Of a DNA stretch of 64,000 bases, positions 47,671 through 59,159 are shown one piece after another. The number at the start of each line of letters is the position of its first letter. The first letter of the stretch is position 1. Source of the DNA: Magnolia sinica (taxonomy: Eukaryota > Streptophyta > Magnoliopsida > Magnoliales > Magnoliaceae); contig NC_080584.1 of assembly GCF_029962835.1 (NCBI RefSeq), positions 81,496,862-81,560,861 on the forward strand, given 5' to 3'. Both the position numbers and the translations under genes were made by a program. The notes below the pieces were generated by a model that had not been told where the DNA came from, did no database searches, and saw only the letters and a list, made by a program, of their open reading frames with translations.

Positions 47671-49614
47671 CTACGCATCATTCCGGATTTCTTCAAGTTC
47701 ATTCAATTGAAGTTTGCGTAGCGAGCCAGCGTTGTCCAGATTGAAATTAAGATTTTTGATCGCCCAGTACGCTTTATGTTCCAACTCCACAGGCAAGTGA
47801 CAAGCTTTGCCATAAACAAGTCTAAAGGGAGACATTCCAATAGGGGTTTTAAAGGCAGTACGGTATGCCCATAAGGCATCGGTTAATCGGATTGACCAAT
47901 CCTTACGATCTGGGTTAACCGTTTTCTCCAAAATGTGTTTAATCTCCCTATTGGAAATCTCAGCTTGTCCACTTGTCTGCGGATGGTATGGGGTGCTTAC
48001 CTTATGAGAGATACCGTATTTCTTCATTAAGCTCTCGAATGGTCTATTACAAAAGTGTGAGCCCCCATCACTAATGATGGCTCGAGGCGTTCCGAATCGA
48101 GAAAGGATGTTCTCTTTCAGGAATTTAATGACCGTGCGATGGTCATTCTTTCGACACGGAATCGCTTCAACCCATTTAGTGACATAATCCACGGCGAGCA
48201 AAATATACAGATTTCCAAACGATTGGGGGAATGGTCCCATGAAATCGATGCCCCAGCAATCAAATGCTTCAATGATAAGGATGGGATTTAAGGGCATCAT
48301 ATTTCGACGGGACAATGCTCCCAATTTCTGACAACGCTCACAAGCTTTGCAAAACTCATGAGTGTCCCTGAACATAGTGGGCCAGTAAAAGCCACACTGC
48401 AGAATCTTGGCCGTGGTCTTTTTAGCAGAAAAGTGACCACCACAGGCCTCTGAGTGACAGAAGGAGATGATGCTCTGATGCTCATCGTCTGGTACACATC
48501 TCCTTAGAATTTGGTCTGGGCAATATTTAAATAAGTAAGGATCATCCCAGAAAAAGTTGCGCACCTCGGTGAAAAATTTCTTCTTATCTTGCGCAGTCCA
48601 CTGTGTCGGTATGGCACCTGTAGCAAGATAATTAGCAATATCAGCGAACCAAGGTGAATGGGAGACTCTGAACAGTTGTTCATCAGGGAACATATCATTG
48701 ATATGGGTCGCCTCAAGGGAATCAGAGGTATTAAGGCGAGAAAGGTGATCAGCCACTACGTTCTCTACTCCCTTTTTATCTTTAATTTCCAAATCGAATT
48801 CTTGAAGTAGGAGGATCCATCGTATCAGGCGGGGCTTAGAATCATTCTTAGAAAGAAGATACTTAAGTGCCGCATGATCTGTGTAGATAATGATCTTGGA
48901 TCCGATCAAGTAGGACCTAAATTTGTCCAAGGCGAATACTACAGCTAAGAGTTCCTTTTCCGTAGTCGAGTAGTTCACCTGGGCAGGATTTAGAGTCCTA
49001 CTCGCGTAATGAATGACGTAGGGCTTCTTATCTTTTCTCTGGCCTAGGACCGCCCCAAGAGCATAATCAGAAGCGTCGCACATAAGCTCAAAAGGAAGGC
49101 TCCAGTCGGGTGGCTGCATGATAGGTGCAGTGGTTAACGTGCCCTTAAGCTTGGTGAAAGCTTCCTGGCATTGCTCAGTCCACTCGTACGGAGCATCCTT
49201 TTGAAGAAGATTACATAAAGGGCGAGAGAGAAGACTAAAGTCCTTTATGAATCTCCTGTAAAATCCTGCGTGTCCTAAGAAGGATCGCACGTCTCTGATG
49301 TTCTTGGGTGGAGGTAGGTTAGAGATAAGATCGATTTTTGCCTTATCTACCTCGATTCCTTTGGACGAGATGATATGCCCAAGGACAATTCCCTTCTGAA
49401 CCATGAAATGACACTTCTCCCAATTAAGTACCAGGTTCTTTTCTTCACATCTTTTCAGCACACATTTAAGACTTTCCAAGCACTTGCTGAAAGATGGACC
49501 ATAAACCGAGAAGTCGTCCATGAAGACCTCTAGATATTGCCCTACCATATCAGAAAAGATACTAAGCATACATCGCTGAAAGGTGGCAGGGGCATTACAT
49601 AGTCCGAATGGCAT
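47671..49614 (-). CDS. Athila-like pol: RT (part), RNase H, integrase
   Basis: This is a 647-codon open frame. RT catalytic box FMDDF is at residues 31-35. RNase H acidic residues are Asp180, Glu221 and Asp246. The integrase zinc-binding HHCC is His387, His394, Cys425 and Cys428. The catalytic triad is Asp457, Asp516 and Glu552, with the canonical 35-residue D-E spacing. It would reverse transcribe and integrate element cDNA. The apparent start ([12 protein letters not shown]) is only an internal Met of RT; the frame continues upstream past TAG at 49753-49755. All visible catalytic residues are kept, so this portion looks recently functional. Confidence 0.92.
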   Translation of the reverse strand: MPFGLCNAPATFQRCMLSIFSDMVGQYLEVFMDDFSVYGPSFSKCLESLKCVLKRCEEKNLVLNWEKCHFMVQKGIVLGHIISSKGIEVDKAKIDLISNLPPPKNIRDVRSFLGHAGFYRRFIKDFSLLSRPLCNLLQKDAPYEWTEQCQEAFTKLKGTLTTAPIMQPPDWSLPFELMCDASDYALGAVLGQRKDKKPYVIHYASRTLNPAQVNYSTTEKELLAVVFALDKFRSYLIGSKIIIYTDHAALKYLLSKNDSKPRLIRWILLLQEFDLEIKDKKGVENVVADHLSRLNTSDSLEATHINDMFPDEQLFRVSHSPWFADIANYLATGAIPTQWTAQDKKKFFTEVRNFFWDDPYLFKYCPDQILRRCVPDDEHQSIISFCHSEACGGHFSAKKTTAKILQCGFYWPTMFRDTHEFCKACERCQKLGALSRRNMMPLNPILIIEAFDCWGIDFMGPFPQSFGNLYILLAVDYVTKWVEAIPCRKNDHRTVIKFLKENILSRFGTPRAIISDGGSHFCNRPFESLMKKYGISHKVSTPYHPQTSGQAEISNREIKHILEKTVNPDRKDWSIRLTDALWAYRTAFKTPIGMSPFRLVYGKACHLPVELEHKAYWAIKNLNFNLDNAGSLRKLQLNELEEIRNDA

Positions 49615-50421
49615 CCTTCGATAGGCAAAGGTGCCGTAGGGACATGTAAATGTGGTCTTTTCCTGGTCTTCAGGGGCTATCTCTATCTGGTTGTAGCCCG
49701 AATACCCGTCAAGGAAACTGTAATAGGAATGACCAGCTAACCTTTCCAGGATCTAATCAATGAATGGTAAAGGGAAGTGGTCTTTCCTCGTGACGGTATT
49801 CAACTTCCTGTAGTCAATGCACATTCTCCAACCAGTAGTGACTCTAGTTGGCACGAGTTCATTATTAGCATTGGCTACGATGGTGATTCCGGACTTCTTA
49901 GGAACCACTTGAGTTGGACTCACTCATTGACTATCAGATATAGGGTATATAATACCCACATCCAATAGCTTAAGAACCTCGGCCTTAACCACTTCCTTCA
50001 TATTTGGATTTAGTCTACGTTGTGGTTGCCGAGCGGATTTTGCATTATCCTCAAGATATATGTGGTGAGTACAAATCGAGGGATCGATTCCTTTGAGGTC
50101 CGCTATCGTCCATCCCAGGGCTCCTTTATGCTCAATGAGAGTAGATATAAGCATACTCTCCTGTTCTTTCTTCAGGTGGGCAGAGATCACCACCGGGTAT
50201 GTCTCATCTTGACCCAAATATGCATATTTCAAATCAGAGGGCAGAGGTTTTAGGTCAAGCTTCGGCGGCTTGAGGTTAGACGGTAGAGGCACTACATCAG
50301 TTTGTGGTAATTCTTCAAATTGTGGCCTCCATCGGTTAACTTCAAGTACCGGTGCAGTATCAAGCAAGGCGCACGTCTCCCTAATCATGTCATCATCAAA
50401 ATCATGGGAGTGGGCAGGCAC
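49615..50421 (-). pseudogene. N-terminal RT region of Athila-like pol, two nonsense codons
   Basis: The frame is the same as 47671-49614. It reads AHSHDFDDDMIRETCALLD, PVLEVNRWRPQFEELP, HIYLEDNAKSARQPQRRLNP, then TGA at 49924-49926 inside a VSPTQVVPKKSG stretch, MCIDYRKLNTVTRKDHFPLP, and TAG at 49753-49755 before [19 protein letters not shown]. The last segment holds the first RT catalytic Asp. Both stops fit single transitions. Confidence 0.88.
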
Positions 50422-50773
50422 GTCTCTAGATGGTCGGAGGATAAGGTCAGAGGTGTCGTATCTTCCACGAAAGAGTCAATCATGTTAATGTCGTGGAAAT
50501 CGTCATCATCCTCTGAGTTGCTGCCGTTATTGAAAAAAATGTTTGACTCCAATGTCAAATTTCCAAAAGACATAGTCATGATACCATTCCTACAATTGAT
50601 AATTGCATTTGACGTGGCAAGGAATGGGCGACCAAGAATGACGGGAATCTGAGTGCTCGTGTTATTGATGGGTTCGGTGTCCAGGATGATAAAGTCTACA
50701 GGGTAGTAAAATCTATCAACTTGGACCAACACATCCTCAATTATCCCTCTTGGTACACGAACAGAGCGATCGG
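50385..50773 (-). pseudogene. Aspartic protease C-terminal part / linker, Athila-like
   Basis: The frame carries DVLVQVDRFYYPVDFIILDT and IPVILGRPFLATSNAIINC, with the ILGRPFL flap-distal motif of gypsy proteases. It is out of frame with the gag-protease start because of a one-base loss near 50773, and out of frame with RT because of another near 50415. Confidence 0.85.
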
Positions 50774-52765
50774 AAGTTGTAGTGTGGTTAGGGTGGGTTT
50801 TAATTCACCCAAACCTAACTGTTTGTATACCGAGTAGGGAATCAGATTGACGCTCGCTCCTAAGTCAAGAAGTGCGTGATCAATTCGATGGTTCCCGATT
50901 ACACATGATATGGTTGGGCTACCGGGATCCTTGAATTTCTGCGGCACGTCTTGCTTCAGGATGGCACTCACTTTCTCAGTCAAGAAGATTTTCTTTTGAA
51001 TAATTTTCCGTCGCTTGGTCGTGCATAAGTCTTTTAGGAATTTGGCATATGAAGGTATCTGTTTAACGACATCAAGTAGAGGAATGTTGACTTTCACCTG
51101 TTTCAACACCTCTAGGATATCCTGAGAGTTAGAGAGAGGTTTTGGTGGAACCAACCGTTGGGGGAATGGAGCAACTGGCTTCTCTAGAAGTTCCGGTTCC
51201 ACTTTTTGTGGGGCATCAGTGGATCCATCATTGTTGTCCTCTTCTGGTTCTTGAGGCTTTTCGGGCCTAACCGGAAGAGTTTTATCAATGATCTTCCCAC
51301 TCCTAAGAGTGGTGATGGATTTAGCATGCCCCATCTGATTTGAAGAGCTGGGATCATTATTCTCGTACTGCGGTTTAGGATTGGGGAGAGGTTGTGCAGG
51401 AAGCATCCCCTTTTCTATAACCGTCATACGAGAATCTATCTTTTGCATAAAATCTGTAATTCCCCGCATTGCCTGAGCCAGCTCTTGTATGGGATTTTGA
51501 ACCGGTTCCTCTTGAGGTTTCACTTGATTTGGATTTTGATTGAAGAAACCTGGAGGAGTCGCCGTTTGTCCATTTCTCCAACTGAAGTTTGGATGATTTT
51601 TCCAGCCAGGATTGTATGTGTTAGAGTTAGGTCCAGTAAAAGGTCTTTGATAATTATTTACGGCATTGGCTTGTTCATTCAACACTCCTCGAAAGGCGGG
51701 TATTGTAGGACAATTTTCAGTTGTATGAATGTTGCAATCACAGATGCCGCAAACAATTTCATTGACCTTATCCTTCTTTCCTTCCATGGCCTCAACTTTC
51801 CTTATGAGCGTAGTCACTTTACACTTGAGATCATCCTCTTCTTTCAAGAGATATAATCCACCTTTTTCCTTTAATTGAGTTGGCCTAGACGTGGTGTTCG
51901 ACTTTGGGTAATAGTCCCAAGATTGTGTTTTTTCAGCCAAACTATCGAGGTAGTCCCATACCTCGTCGATATCTTTATTAATGAACTCTCCATTACACAT
52001 TGTCTCGACCATTTGGCGCATGGAAGATGTCAGTCCATCATAGAAAAAATTTGTAATGCGCCACGTTTCAAATCCGTGTTGTGGGCATGAACTGACCAAA
52101 TCTTTGAACCTTTCCCAACATTGAAAGAATGTTTCATCTTCCTTTTGGGCAAAGTTCATGATTGCTTTTCTGAGGGTAATCGTTTTATGATGTGGGAAGA
52201 ATTTTTTTATGAATTCCCTCTGCATGTCGTTCCATGTGCCAATGGATCTAGGACGCAGTGAATGTAACCACGTCTTAGCTTTCTCTTTTAAGGAAAAAGG
52301 AAAGAGTTTCAGCCTAATTGTATCCTCAGATACATTAGGAAAACATAATGTAGCTATAATTTCATCGAACTCTTTCAAATGCAAATATGGACTCTCTGAT
52401 TCAAGTCCATGGAATTTGGGAAGGAGTTGGATAACTCCTGGCTTGATGTCCATTTGTCCTGTATTTTCAGGAAAAATCATGCATGAGGGCGTACTCACTC
52501 CCGCCGGTTGTAAAAAATCTCGTAAAGTACGAGGCGGGGGTGCCTGTTGCACCTCATTTTCATCCTGGGTATCCTCCACCCTGGGTGGGAGTAGAGGAGG
52601 TTGGTCTTCAGCCATAACTTCACTTAACTCAGGGGATTTCGAGCGGTGTCTAATCCTGCGATGGATAGTCAACCCCTCAACTAATCCTCCTTCGGTCAAG
52701 AGACGTCGAGTGTTGTCACGGGCCCACTTGGGCATGAAACACTCGCAGCCCTCAATCAAATTCAA
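50741..52765 (-). CDS. Athila-like gag with protease N-terminus
   Basis: The open frame has 674 codons. Residues about 150-270 form the retrotransposon gag core (RLKLFPFSLKEKAKTWL, QREFIKKFFP, ETFFQCWERFKDL). A CCHC zinc knuckle is at Cys339, Cys342, His347 and Cys352. A Pro/Gln-rich region follows, and the protease active site DLGAS is at 634-638, an Asp-Leu-Gly variant common in this lineage. It would form virus-like particles and package element RNA. The C-terminal 9 residues or so after TLQL are out of frame because of the base loss near 50773. Gag itself appears intact. Confidence 0.9.
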   Translation of the reverse strand: MNLIEGCECFMPKWARDNTRRLLTEGGLVEGLTIHRRIRHRSKSPELSEVMAEDQPPLLPPRVEDTQDENEVQQAPPPRTLRDFLQPAGVSTPSCMIFPENTGQMDIKPGVIQLLPKFHGLESESPYLHLKEFDEIIATLCFPNVSEDTIRLKLFPFSLKEKAKTWLHSLRPRSIGTWNDMQREFIKKFFPHHKTITLRKAIMNFAQKEDETFFQCWERFKDLVSSCPQHGFETWRITNFFYDGLTSSMRQMVETMCNGEFINKDIDEVWDYLDSLAEKTQSWDYYPKSNTTSRPTQLKEKGGLYLLKEEDDLKCKVTTLIRKVEAMEGKKDKVNEIVCGICDCNIHTTENCPTIPAFRGVLNEQANAVNNYQRPFTGPNSNTYNPGWKNHPNFSWRNGQTATPPGFFNQNPNQVKPQEEPVQNPIQELAQAMRGITDFMQKIDSRMTVIEKGMLPAQPLPNPKPQYENNDPSSSNQMGHAKSITTLRSGKIIDKTLPVRPEKPQEPEEDNNDGSTDAPQKVEPELLEKPVAPFPQRLVPPKPLSNSQDILEVLKQVKVNIPLLDVVKQIPSYAKFLKDLCTTKRRKIIQKKIFLTEKVSAILKQDVPQKFKDPGSPTISCVIGNHRIDHALLDLGASVNLIPYSVYKQLGLGELKPTLTTLQLPIALFVYQEG

Positions 52766-53470
52766 AGTCTAATCCTAAGAAAGGAAAAGGAAATCTAAAA
52801 AGGAAAAAGAGAGAGGGAGTTGGAAAGAAATTACCAAATTGATGCCCCTAAGTTAAGGACCTGCAAAATAACACAAAAATAAGTTAGATTCTAAAAAGAA
52901 AAATAACAGTAAATCAATTTCTAAAAGAAGGACTTTTTAAAAGAAAGTGGAGATTTCTAAAATAAATTAGGCAAGATCTAAACTAGAAAGTAGATTATTA
53001 AAAGAGAACTGAAAGATAGGGAGTAGGGAAAGAGCTTACCAAATTAGAAATTTCTATCTTAAAGGCCTATAAAATAAGAAGGTTAGTTTCTAAACAAATA
53101 TTCTAAAAATAAATTAGGAAACAAAATTAGATTCTAAAAGTGTTAGAATTAGAAAGTTACTAAGATGAAACAAAAATAGAAAGTTAATTTCTAAAAAGGG
53201 AAAGAAATAACTTAAATTCTAAAAATAAACTATTTCCTAGAATTAGAAAAATTCTAAAATTTACACCTTAATTCTAAAAAGGTAGAAGGAGAGAGAGATT
53301 AGGAAGGAATTACCAATTTAGAACTTATGTCAGGCTTCTACAAAACAGGAAAACAGGTTAAGTTCTAAAAATAGAATAAAATAAAATAAAAACTTCTATC
53401 CTAAAGTAAGTAAAATCCTAATCCTAACCTAATTCTAAAACTAATTAATTTCAGAAAAGCGTAACCGTCA
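52766..53470 (-). other. Leader of the Athila-like element
   Basis: This is the untranslated region between primer site and gag. It is built from AT-rich, repeated TTCTAAAAA / AAATTAG words, with ACCAAATT recurring near 52833, 53040 and 53310. It may hold a packaging signal, but none is identifiable. Confidence 0.6.
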
Positions 53471-53489
53471 GTCCCCGGCAACGGCGCCA
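53471..53489 (-). other. Primer-binding site, tRNA-Asp type
   Basis: The minus strand reads TGGCGCCGTTGCCGGGGAC six bases after the 5' LTR end. It matches the complement of the 3' end of plant tRNA-Asp, used by Athila-type elements. Confidence 0.88.
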
Positions 53490-53495
53490 AAAACT

Positions 53496-55786
53496 TGTTC
53501 ACTCCCCAAGTGCAGGGTTGTGATGTAGTAATAAACTCAGTAAGACCGAGGTCGAATCCTCAGGGACTGATACCCGTACGTTATCCGAAACCAAGAAGAA
53601 CTAGAACTAGACTAAGATGTGATCTAAACCAAATAGAAATTAAGGAATAATTGTGGAAGAATTATCTAAGACTTTAAGGAATTCAGAGGACGGGAACTAG
53701 GGATTCAGAGGATCCACTTGTAGAGATCAGGGAGATCGTATGCCAGGATCACAAATTATGGAAATTTACTGAACTGCCATTGATATAGGTTTCAAGAGAT
53801 GAAAGGTGTATGAATTAGAATGGATTCCATCATCTAACCATGCCCAGGAGACAAAGTAAACAACATGATTAAACTGATTACCAACCAATCAACAATGTAT
53901 GAAAATCAGGAAGGGTACGACATCCAACCATGCCCAGGAGACGATGGTGAACATCAGGGCTTCCTGACATTATAATCAAAATAAGAGAAGAGGAATACTC
54001 AAAGCCATTGCAAGCCCATTGTAATTTCAGTCACAACATGCCATTAAAAACTAAAGAATATTCCCATAAAATTAAATCAGAAAAAATCTCTTCAATCTAA
54101 TCAAAGGGCACCAGCAACATTTCTCCCATCAGGCTACAAGCTTCACCTCTTAGCCCTAGCTAAGAGGTTTAGCCTAGCGTGATCATGCTAGAACCAAAAA
54201 AAAAAAAAAAAAAATCAAAGGAAATACATCAATAAAAGGAAAAGAAAAAGGAAACAAACGGAGTTCCCTGTTTCTTTTCTTCAATCATCCAAGCCTTCAA
54301 ACCACGCCAGCCTTACCTCCCGAAAAACCCAAAAGCTTCCTCCGCAGCAGCAACTGACCTCGTGCAGCAGTCGCCCACCACGCACAGCAGCCACACTCTC
54401 TCCCGTCGTCTCCCTGACCGTGCACAGCAGCAGCTGCTCCAGCGTTTTCCTCGGCCTAGCTCTCTCCCCGTCTCAAAAGCTTCCCGTTTTTTCCTCCTTT
54501 ACTCTTTCTCCCTCTCTTCCTTTTTATAGCATTCTCGTCGGAGCCCAAGAAAACCCTTCACGTGTGCTGATGTGGAGTCCTGAAGGGATTCGGCTGCGGA
54601 AAGCTTCGCAGCCAGCGACGCAGCAACGTGCGTAGCAACGCAAGAGGAGTTGCGTTTGGCCTCAGGTTGGGTGGCTCTCCGTCTGGTAATCTCAAAACCG
54701 ACTTCATGGCTAGGGTTATTCCTGGCTTGGTCATCATCTGAACGGTTTGGATCACCAATCCGATCACAGGCAGTGGCCCACAATCGGCCGCAAATTCCGG
54801 ATTTCCCGGACGCGAAAACAGGGCAGCGTCATTGACGCTGTGACGATGGTGGGCCCCACGTCACGGTCTTTTTGGAAAATCTGATCCGTCCACTGCATTC
54901 TACTCGAAAAATCGGGTGGGAAGCACTACTTTTGGACTAAATTCCATGTGGCCCACAATACCTTCCACTCCGCCGTTCATCCTGTCTTTAACGGTTAGGA
55001 TTCTGTAACATGTTACATGGTCTCAAAAGGCCGCCTTGGTGAGGTAAATACCCCACCTACGCGCACAATGGACGGTCCCGATTGGTGCTATACATGATGT
55101 ATGTGGCCCACAAGTAAAACCCACGGTCGGCAGCGTCACGTTGCTGCGTAATTTTGAAAAAAAATCTGAGTTTGAGTCGGTCAGCGCCTGCTGACCGACT
55201 TTGAATGCTCGGGTGCACGGCCGGTGCACGTGACTGCTATGCACATTCATCCCCGGCGGGGCCCCACAGAGATGTTAATGAGAGATCCGTTCCGTCCATC
55301 AGTTTTGTCAGCTCATTTAAACTGTTGAGACCAAGAATGGAGAATATCCAGATATCAGGTGGGCCCCACTTAAGGATTTAAGGGGCTGATCTGTCCGTTG
55401 GGCCACTTTCATAGTGATCCAGGGGCTGAAATTTTACGTGTACGGTTTATTTATGGTCCTTAAGCCACGTGTGAAGTTTCGAACTGATCAGATGGTGGAA
55501 ACCCTATGATCTTGCATTTTGGACACTTTTCAGGCCACTTGAGCTTCGATTCCTCGATTTCTGCGGACCCCTGGTGTATAATTTCGTCGCTCTTGGTCTT
55601 CTGGAGTCTGTCCCCTGCTTTAGTGTCATCAGATCGGTAAATCCATGCTTTTTAGTGTCCTTTCCCAGTCCAAGCTCATGAAGACGCCCTGCATCACAAA
55701 TTCAATTAAATTAGGCTATTAAACGGTGTCATGCTTGTAAATCCATGCAATGAATGGGTCTGATATGCAATATTTGACCCTCAACA
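53496..55786 (-). repeat. 5' LTR of the Athila-like element
   Basis: It is almost identical to 43754-46041. The expected promoter TATA box is at plus 54519-54528, reading leftward into the primer site at 53471-53489. Confidence 0.92.
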
Positions 55787-55791
55787 ATGAG

Positions 55792-57000
55792 ATGATTCTT
55801 AGTATGAATGGAACGTAGATCTACGGTAAAGCTACTGAGTAGATAAGATTTTTGTAAGTAATTTAATAGTTTAAGTACACTTAGTGTACAAGTCATGACA
55901 TGGATCTCGGGTTTGAAGTATATGCTAGGTACCCGAAATCTGGGTTGTGATAGTTTTAATGGTAGACTTTCTATCACCCACTGCTTTTCGCATTGTGGTC
56001 CACTTGATCTTTGGATCTGTCTTATTTTTTGGCTTAAGCCCTAGGACGAGCTCGGCAAATGGAAGGATTATTTTCATGCGAGATACACATGAAAATAGGT
56101 ATATATGTATGTATGTACTGAATGTATGCAATTTTCGATAGTTAGACTAATGGTATATCATATCATATCATATCATAACATATCATATCGGTCTTTGATT
56201 CTTTGATAGGGCGTTTACGTGCTTGGATCGGCTACTTCATCTCTTTCCAGTTCTTTTTGAGATTAATCACTAAACACTGGAGGCAAGGGATGGCATGTAG
56301 TGATTGAATTAGATTCCATGTTTTAATCATTTCCATCCACCTGGCTTAGAAGGACCAATGCGGGATTGGTTCAATTCATTGACCCCAAGAGGAGAAAACA
56401 ACCCGTTGAAGAGTTCGATTAATGGAAAACTAACTCAACAGCCCTGACATCGGTAGTAGCAGGAGATTAAAAGGATCAGTCGCGTGGGAAAATGAAAAGA
56501 ATTTGATGTTCCCTTCCTTCTTACATATTAATGTATAGAATAATAATATCGAATAAATGATTGAAGAAAAAATGCACTGAATTGGTTCATAGTTCGTTTT
56601 TCGAAGCAACCGAAGGCATTGTGGCACTCGTGCCTCCGTTTACTTGATTAAGAATCTTCCAAGCTGCAGAGGAAGCGTTTCCTTTACCTTTAAATCCCCT
56701 CTATCGAATGTAAGGCTGAGATGATCTCAACCTACTGCTTTGCATGCTTTTTATTACGGTGGCTATTATGATGTGGTGGAAATTATTAGGATTGACTAAC
56801 CAAAATATTAGGATTCAAACTTATAAAAAACAAGCCTGAAAAGAATTCAACGAAGGAAGTGTACTAACACCGGACGTCCAACCAAATTTAATTCTGGAAC
56901 CATTTTGTAAGGAGAAATGAATCGCGTACCAAAGTAATGGAGCTACTCTTACAATTCCTTTACAAAAGAAAGACGCTTGCTCTTAAATGATCTCTAAAAA
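55792..57000. other. Non-coding stretch right of the Athila-like element
   Basis: No gene is seen. It contains an LTR-end-like sentence near 55880-55955 (ATCTCGGGTTTGAAGTATAT ... GGGTTGTGATAG) and the dispersed repeat at 56085-56360. Confidence 0.4.
56085..56360 (+). repeat. Dispersed repeat (copy 2; partner 18187-18480)
   Basis: It is in the same orientation as copy 1 with a longer CATATCATAT run (56154-56188). Shared words are in the same order through GATTGAATTAGATTCCATG. Confidence 0.6.
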
Positions 57001-57032
57001 CAGATGAACAGGGGAGCGGATTGGATACTGAA

Positions 57033-57062
57033 CACTTCAGTAGCCTTTTGGCTACTGAAGTG
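57033..57062. other. Perfect 13-bp stem hairpin
   Basis: CACTTCAGTAGCC, loop TTTT, GGCTACTGAAGTG. No gene ends next to it. It may be part of a MITE end or a foldback. Confidence 0.85.
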
Positions 57063-57369
57063 ACGTGGTAAATTTTCATTGGTGGAATACCAATGGGCAG
57101 TTTCCTGTAATGAATGCTTGTTTAGTGCAGTTCCGTTAGCCTCCATTTCTGCCGTGAACAGGTAAACTCCTTTTTTAATTTTTTTTCTTCACTCTCTCAG
57201 TTTTCTTACCACCCGCCTTGCATCCTAATCGTCATCCACTCGCGGAATATCTCATTTCCTCTTTTTTTTCGATCAGGCCCTCAACGACACCCGCCTCCGC
57301 CTCTATCTAAATCAGGTTCGCATAATAAGTGAGAGGGGACCTATTTAAGTCTTCATTTCAAAGGATTTG

Positions 57370-57515
57370 AGCCCATAGCTCAGCAGTAGACAGGGTGCTG
57401 CAAGGTTTGAGCCCATTTTTTTTTTTCCAGTAGACAGGGTGCTGCAAGGTTTAAGCCCAGCTTTTTTTTTTTTTGGAAAGGTAATACTACCAGGAATTGA
57501 ACCTGCAACTCAGGT
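57370..57515 (+). repeat. SINE-like (tRNA-related) patch with a 32-bp duplication
   Basis: TAGCTCAGCAGTAGAC resembles a Pol III A box, and GGTTTGAGCCC and GGTTCGAGCCC resemble B boxes. The 32-bp CAGTAGACAGGGTGCTGCAA-type unit occurs at 57384-57415 and 57428-57459, each followed by a T run. It could be a tRNA-derived SINE remnant. There is no cloverleaf, so it is not a tRNA gene. Confidence 0.35.
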
Positions 57516-57562
57516 TCGAGCCCTGCTTGCCTAAAAAAATGTAAATGAGAATCACATATGAG

Positions 57563-59159
57563 TTCATTATCTTGTATGAGATGGTTCCTATTACCTCTGA
57601 AGTATCATTTATCTCTTTGAGCATAATTGTATAGTAAGCTGAATTCACCTTTTTTGCTTCAACAACAGAAGGGTGCCTCTCCTGAAAAATAAAGCAACAA
57701 ACTAAAGTCCAAAAGAACTAGTTCATTAAGGTTGCATTTGGATGATTGAATTGCAATAACTACTTCAATAAAGTGGAAATGATCAGATTGGAGTTACCCT
57801 CCTCATCTTGATATTGAGGGCCTAGATTCCATATTGCAATTAGATTTAATTTCAAGTAGGACTTGATGCTAGCAAATATCCATACCATTTAGTCATTTCC
57901 TCTTTATTGAACTTGAAGTTTGCAATTCAATTCAGTTTCATGTCCAAAAGCAGCTGAAGAAAACAATTTAGGGAATATTTTATCATCAATTTCTAGTTAA
58001 ACTTCTACCACTTCCAGCATATTTTTCCACTTTTGAAATCCCCTTTGATCAATCTCAATCTGATCCTCATTCTTGTAGATCTTCTTAAAGCTTTCCCTAC
58101 AAAGCAAACATAAAATGTGAAGAAAGCCTAATTTCTATATGAAATGAATTTCAGTAATTTTCATCAAACTCTCGTTGTACTCTAGAATGCCAAATAAACA
58201 TAAAATGTGAAGAAAGCCTAATTTCTTAACAAATAACAAACATACTTTCATGCACCTGTAACATGACCTGCTTAATTGACTAGATTTAGTCATGTCGAGA
58301 TCACAAACATCTGCCCCACCACAAACTCAAAAATTCTGCTTATCTATATGTATGCTTCAAATATGCAATTACTCAGATTAAAAGTGCTAATCCACCATCG
58401 CCTCTTAGATAAACTGTAATCACGAACATGCACCCCAAAAACCAAGTCCGTTTTCCCCCTGTTTATACAAAGCCAAGTCCTCAATTCCTCACTGCCACAT
58501 TCTCCTTCCATGGGAATGTGCCATGATCCTTTCTCTTACTCTCAGATGACCGTGGAATATGAGGGCGGCATCTGAAGTTTCAAATCACCATAAACCGGAC
58601 TTGATGGCACTCTTTCCACTTAAGAAAAAAGTTGTTGCCTAAGAATTCGAAATCTTAGGAGTTTATGTCAAGCTTAGAATAAGTGGGTCATGGCTTTCAT
58701 GATGTAAGCACAACCTTGCATTTTGTTGACCATGTCTCTCAATCCTCATCACTGAGGTTGTTGTTTATTGTCCTGTCCATTTTCTTATATAAAATATCAG
58801 TACTAGCATCTTCTGTGTAAAAAAAAAAAATAATAAATAAACCCGCATTAGTCCTTGGGCCAAGTTTAGGGGCTAAATCCTAAATATATGGCCCATTGCC
58901 AGCCTTAATACACCGATCAGCATGCCTGTCACTTCACTCCATGGTCAAGACATTTTATTTTTCCTTTATTTATTTATCCAAAAACCTACACAACAATGAT
59001 ATCTTCCATTTGCATTAGCCTTGTAACTATGGACATTCATCTCTTGAAATTTAATCAACTGAAGGTTTAATAAATCTAAAAAAATATTATTTTCATTTCT
59101 TTGGGTTAGCATTTGAATGATTCTGACTTTACTCTATTTTGTGATTTTTACTTTTATAG
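57563..59159. other. Intergenic stretch, no gene recognised
   Basis: AT-rich DNA with one 29-bp-scale local repeat (AAACATAAAATGTGAAGAAAG near 58107 and 58198). It may be the upstream or intronic part of the FAR1-like pseudogene. Confidence 0.4.

Larger units (their letters stand above)
43754..55786 (-). mobile_element. Full-length Athila-like Ty3/gypsy retrotransposon
   Basis: LTRs are 43754-46041 and 53496-55786, both TGTTCACTCCCC...CCCTCAACA. Perfect target duplications ATGAG lie at 43749-43753 and 55787-55791. On the minus strand the order is tRNA-Asp type primer site, gag, protease, reverse transcriptase, RNase H, integrase, non-coding 3' region, polypurine tract. The domain order is Ty3/gypsy, and the gag and primer site fit the Athila lineage. 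LTRs differ, by eye, in only two substitutions and a poly-A length, so insertion is recent. The coding region is broken at least five times. Confidence 0.94.

Noticed and set aside
57371..57415. Possible tRNA gene
   Set aside because: A- and B-box-like words occur, but no acceptor stem, anticodon arm or full cloverleaf can be drawn; SINE-like is the better reading.
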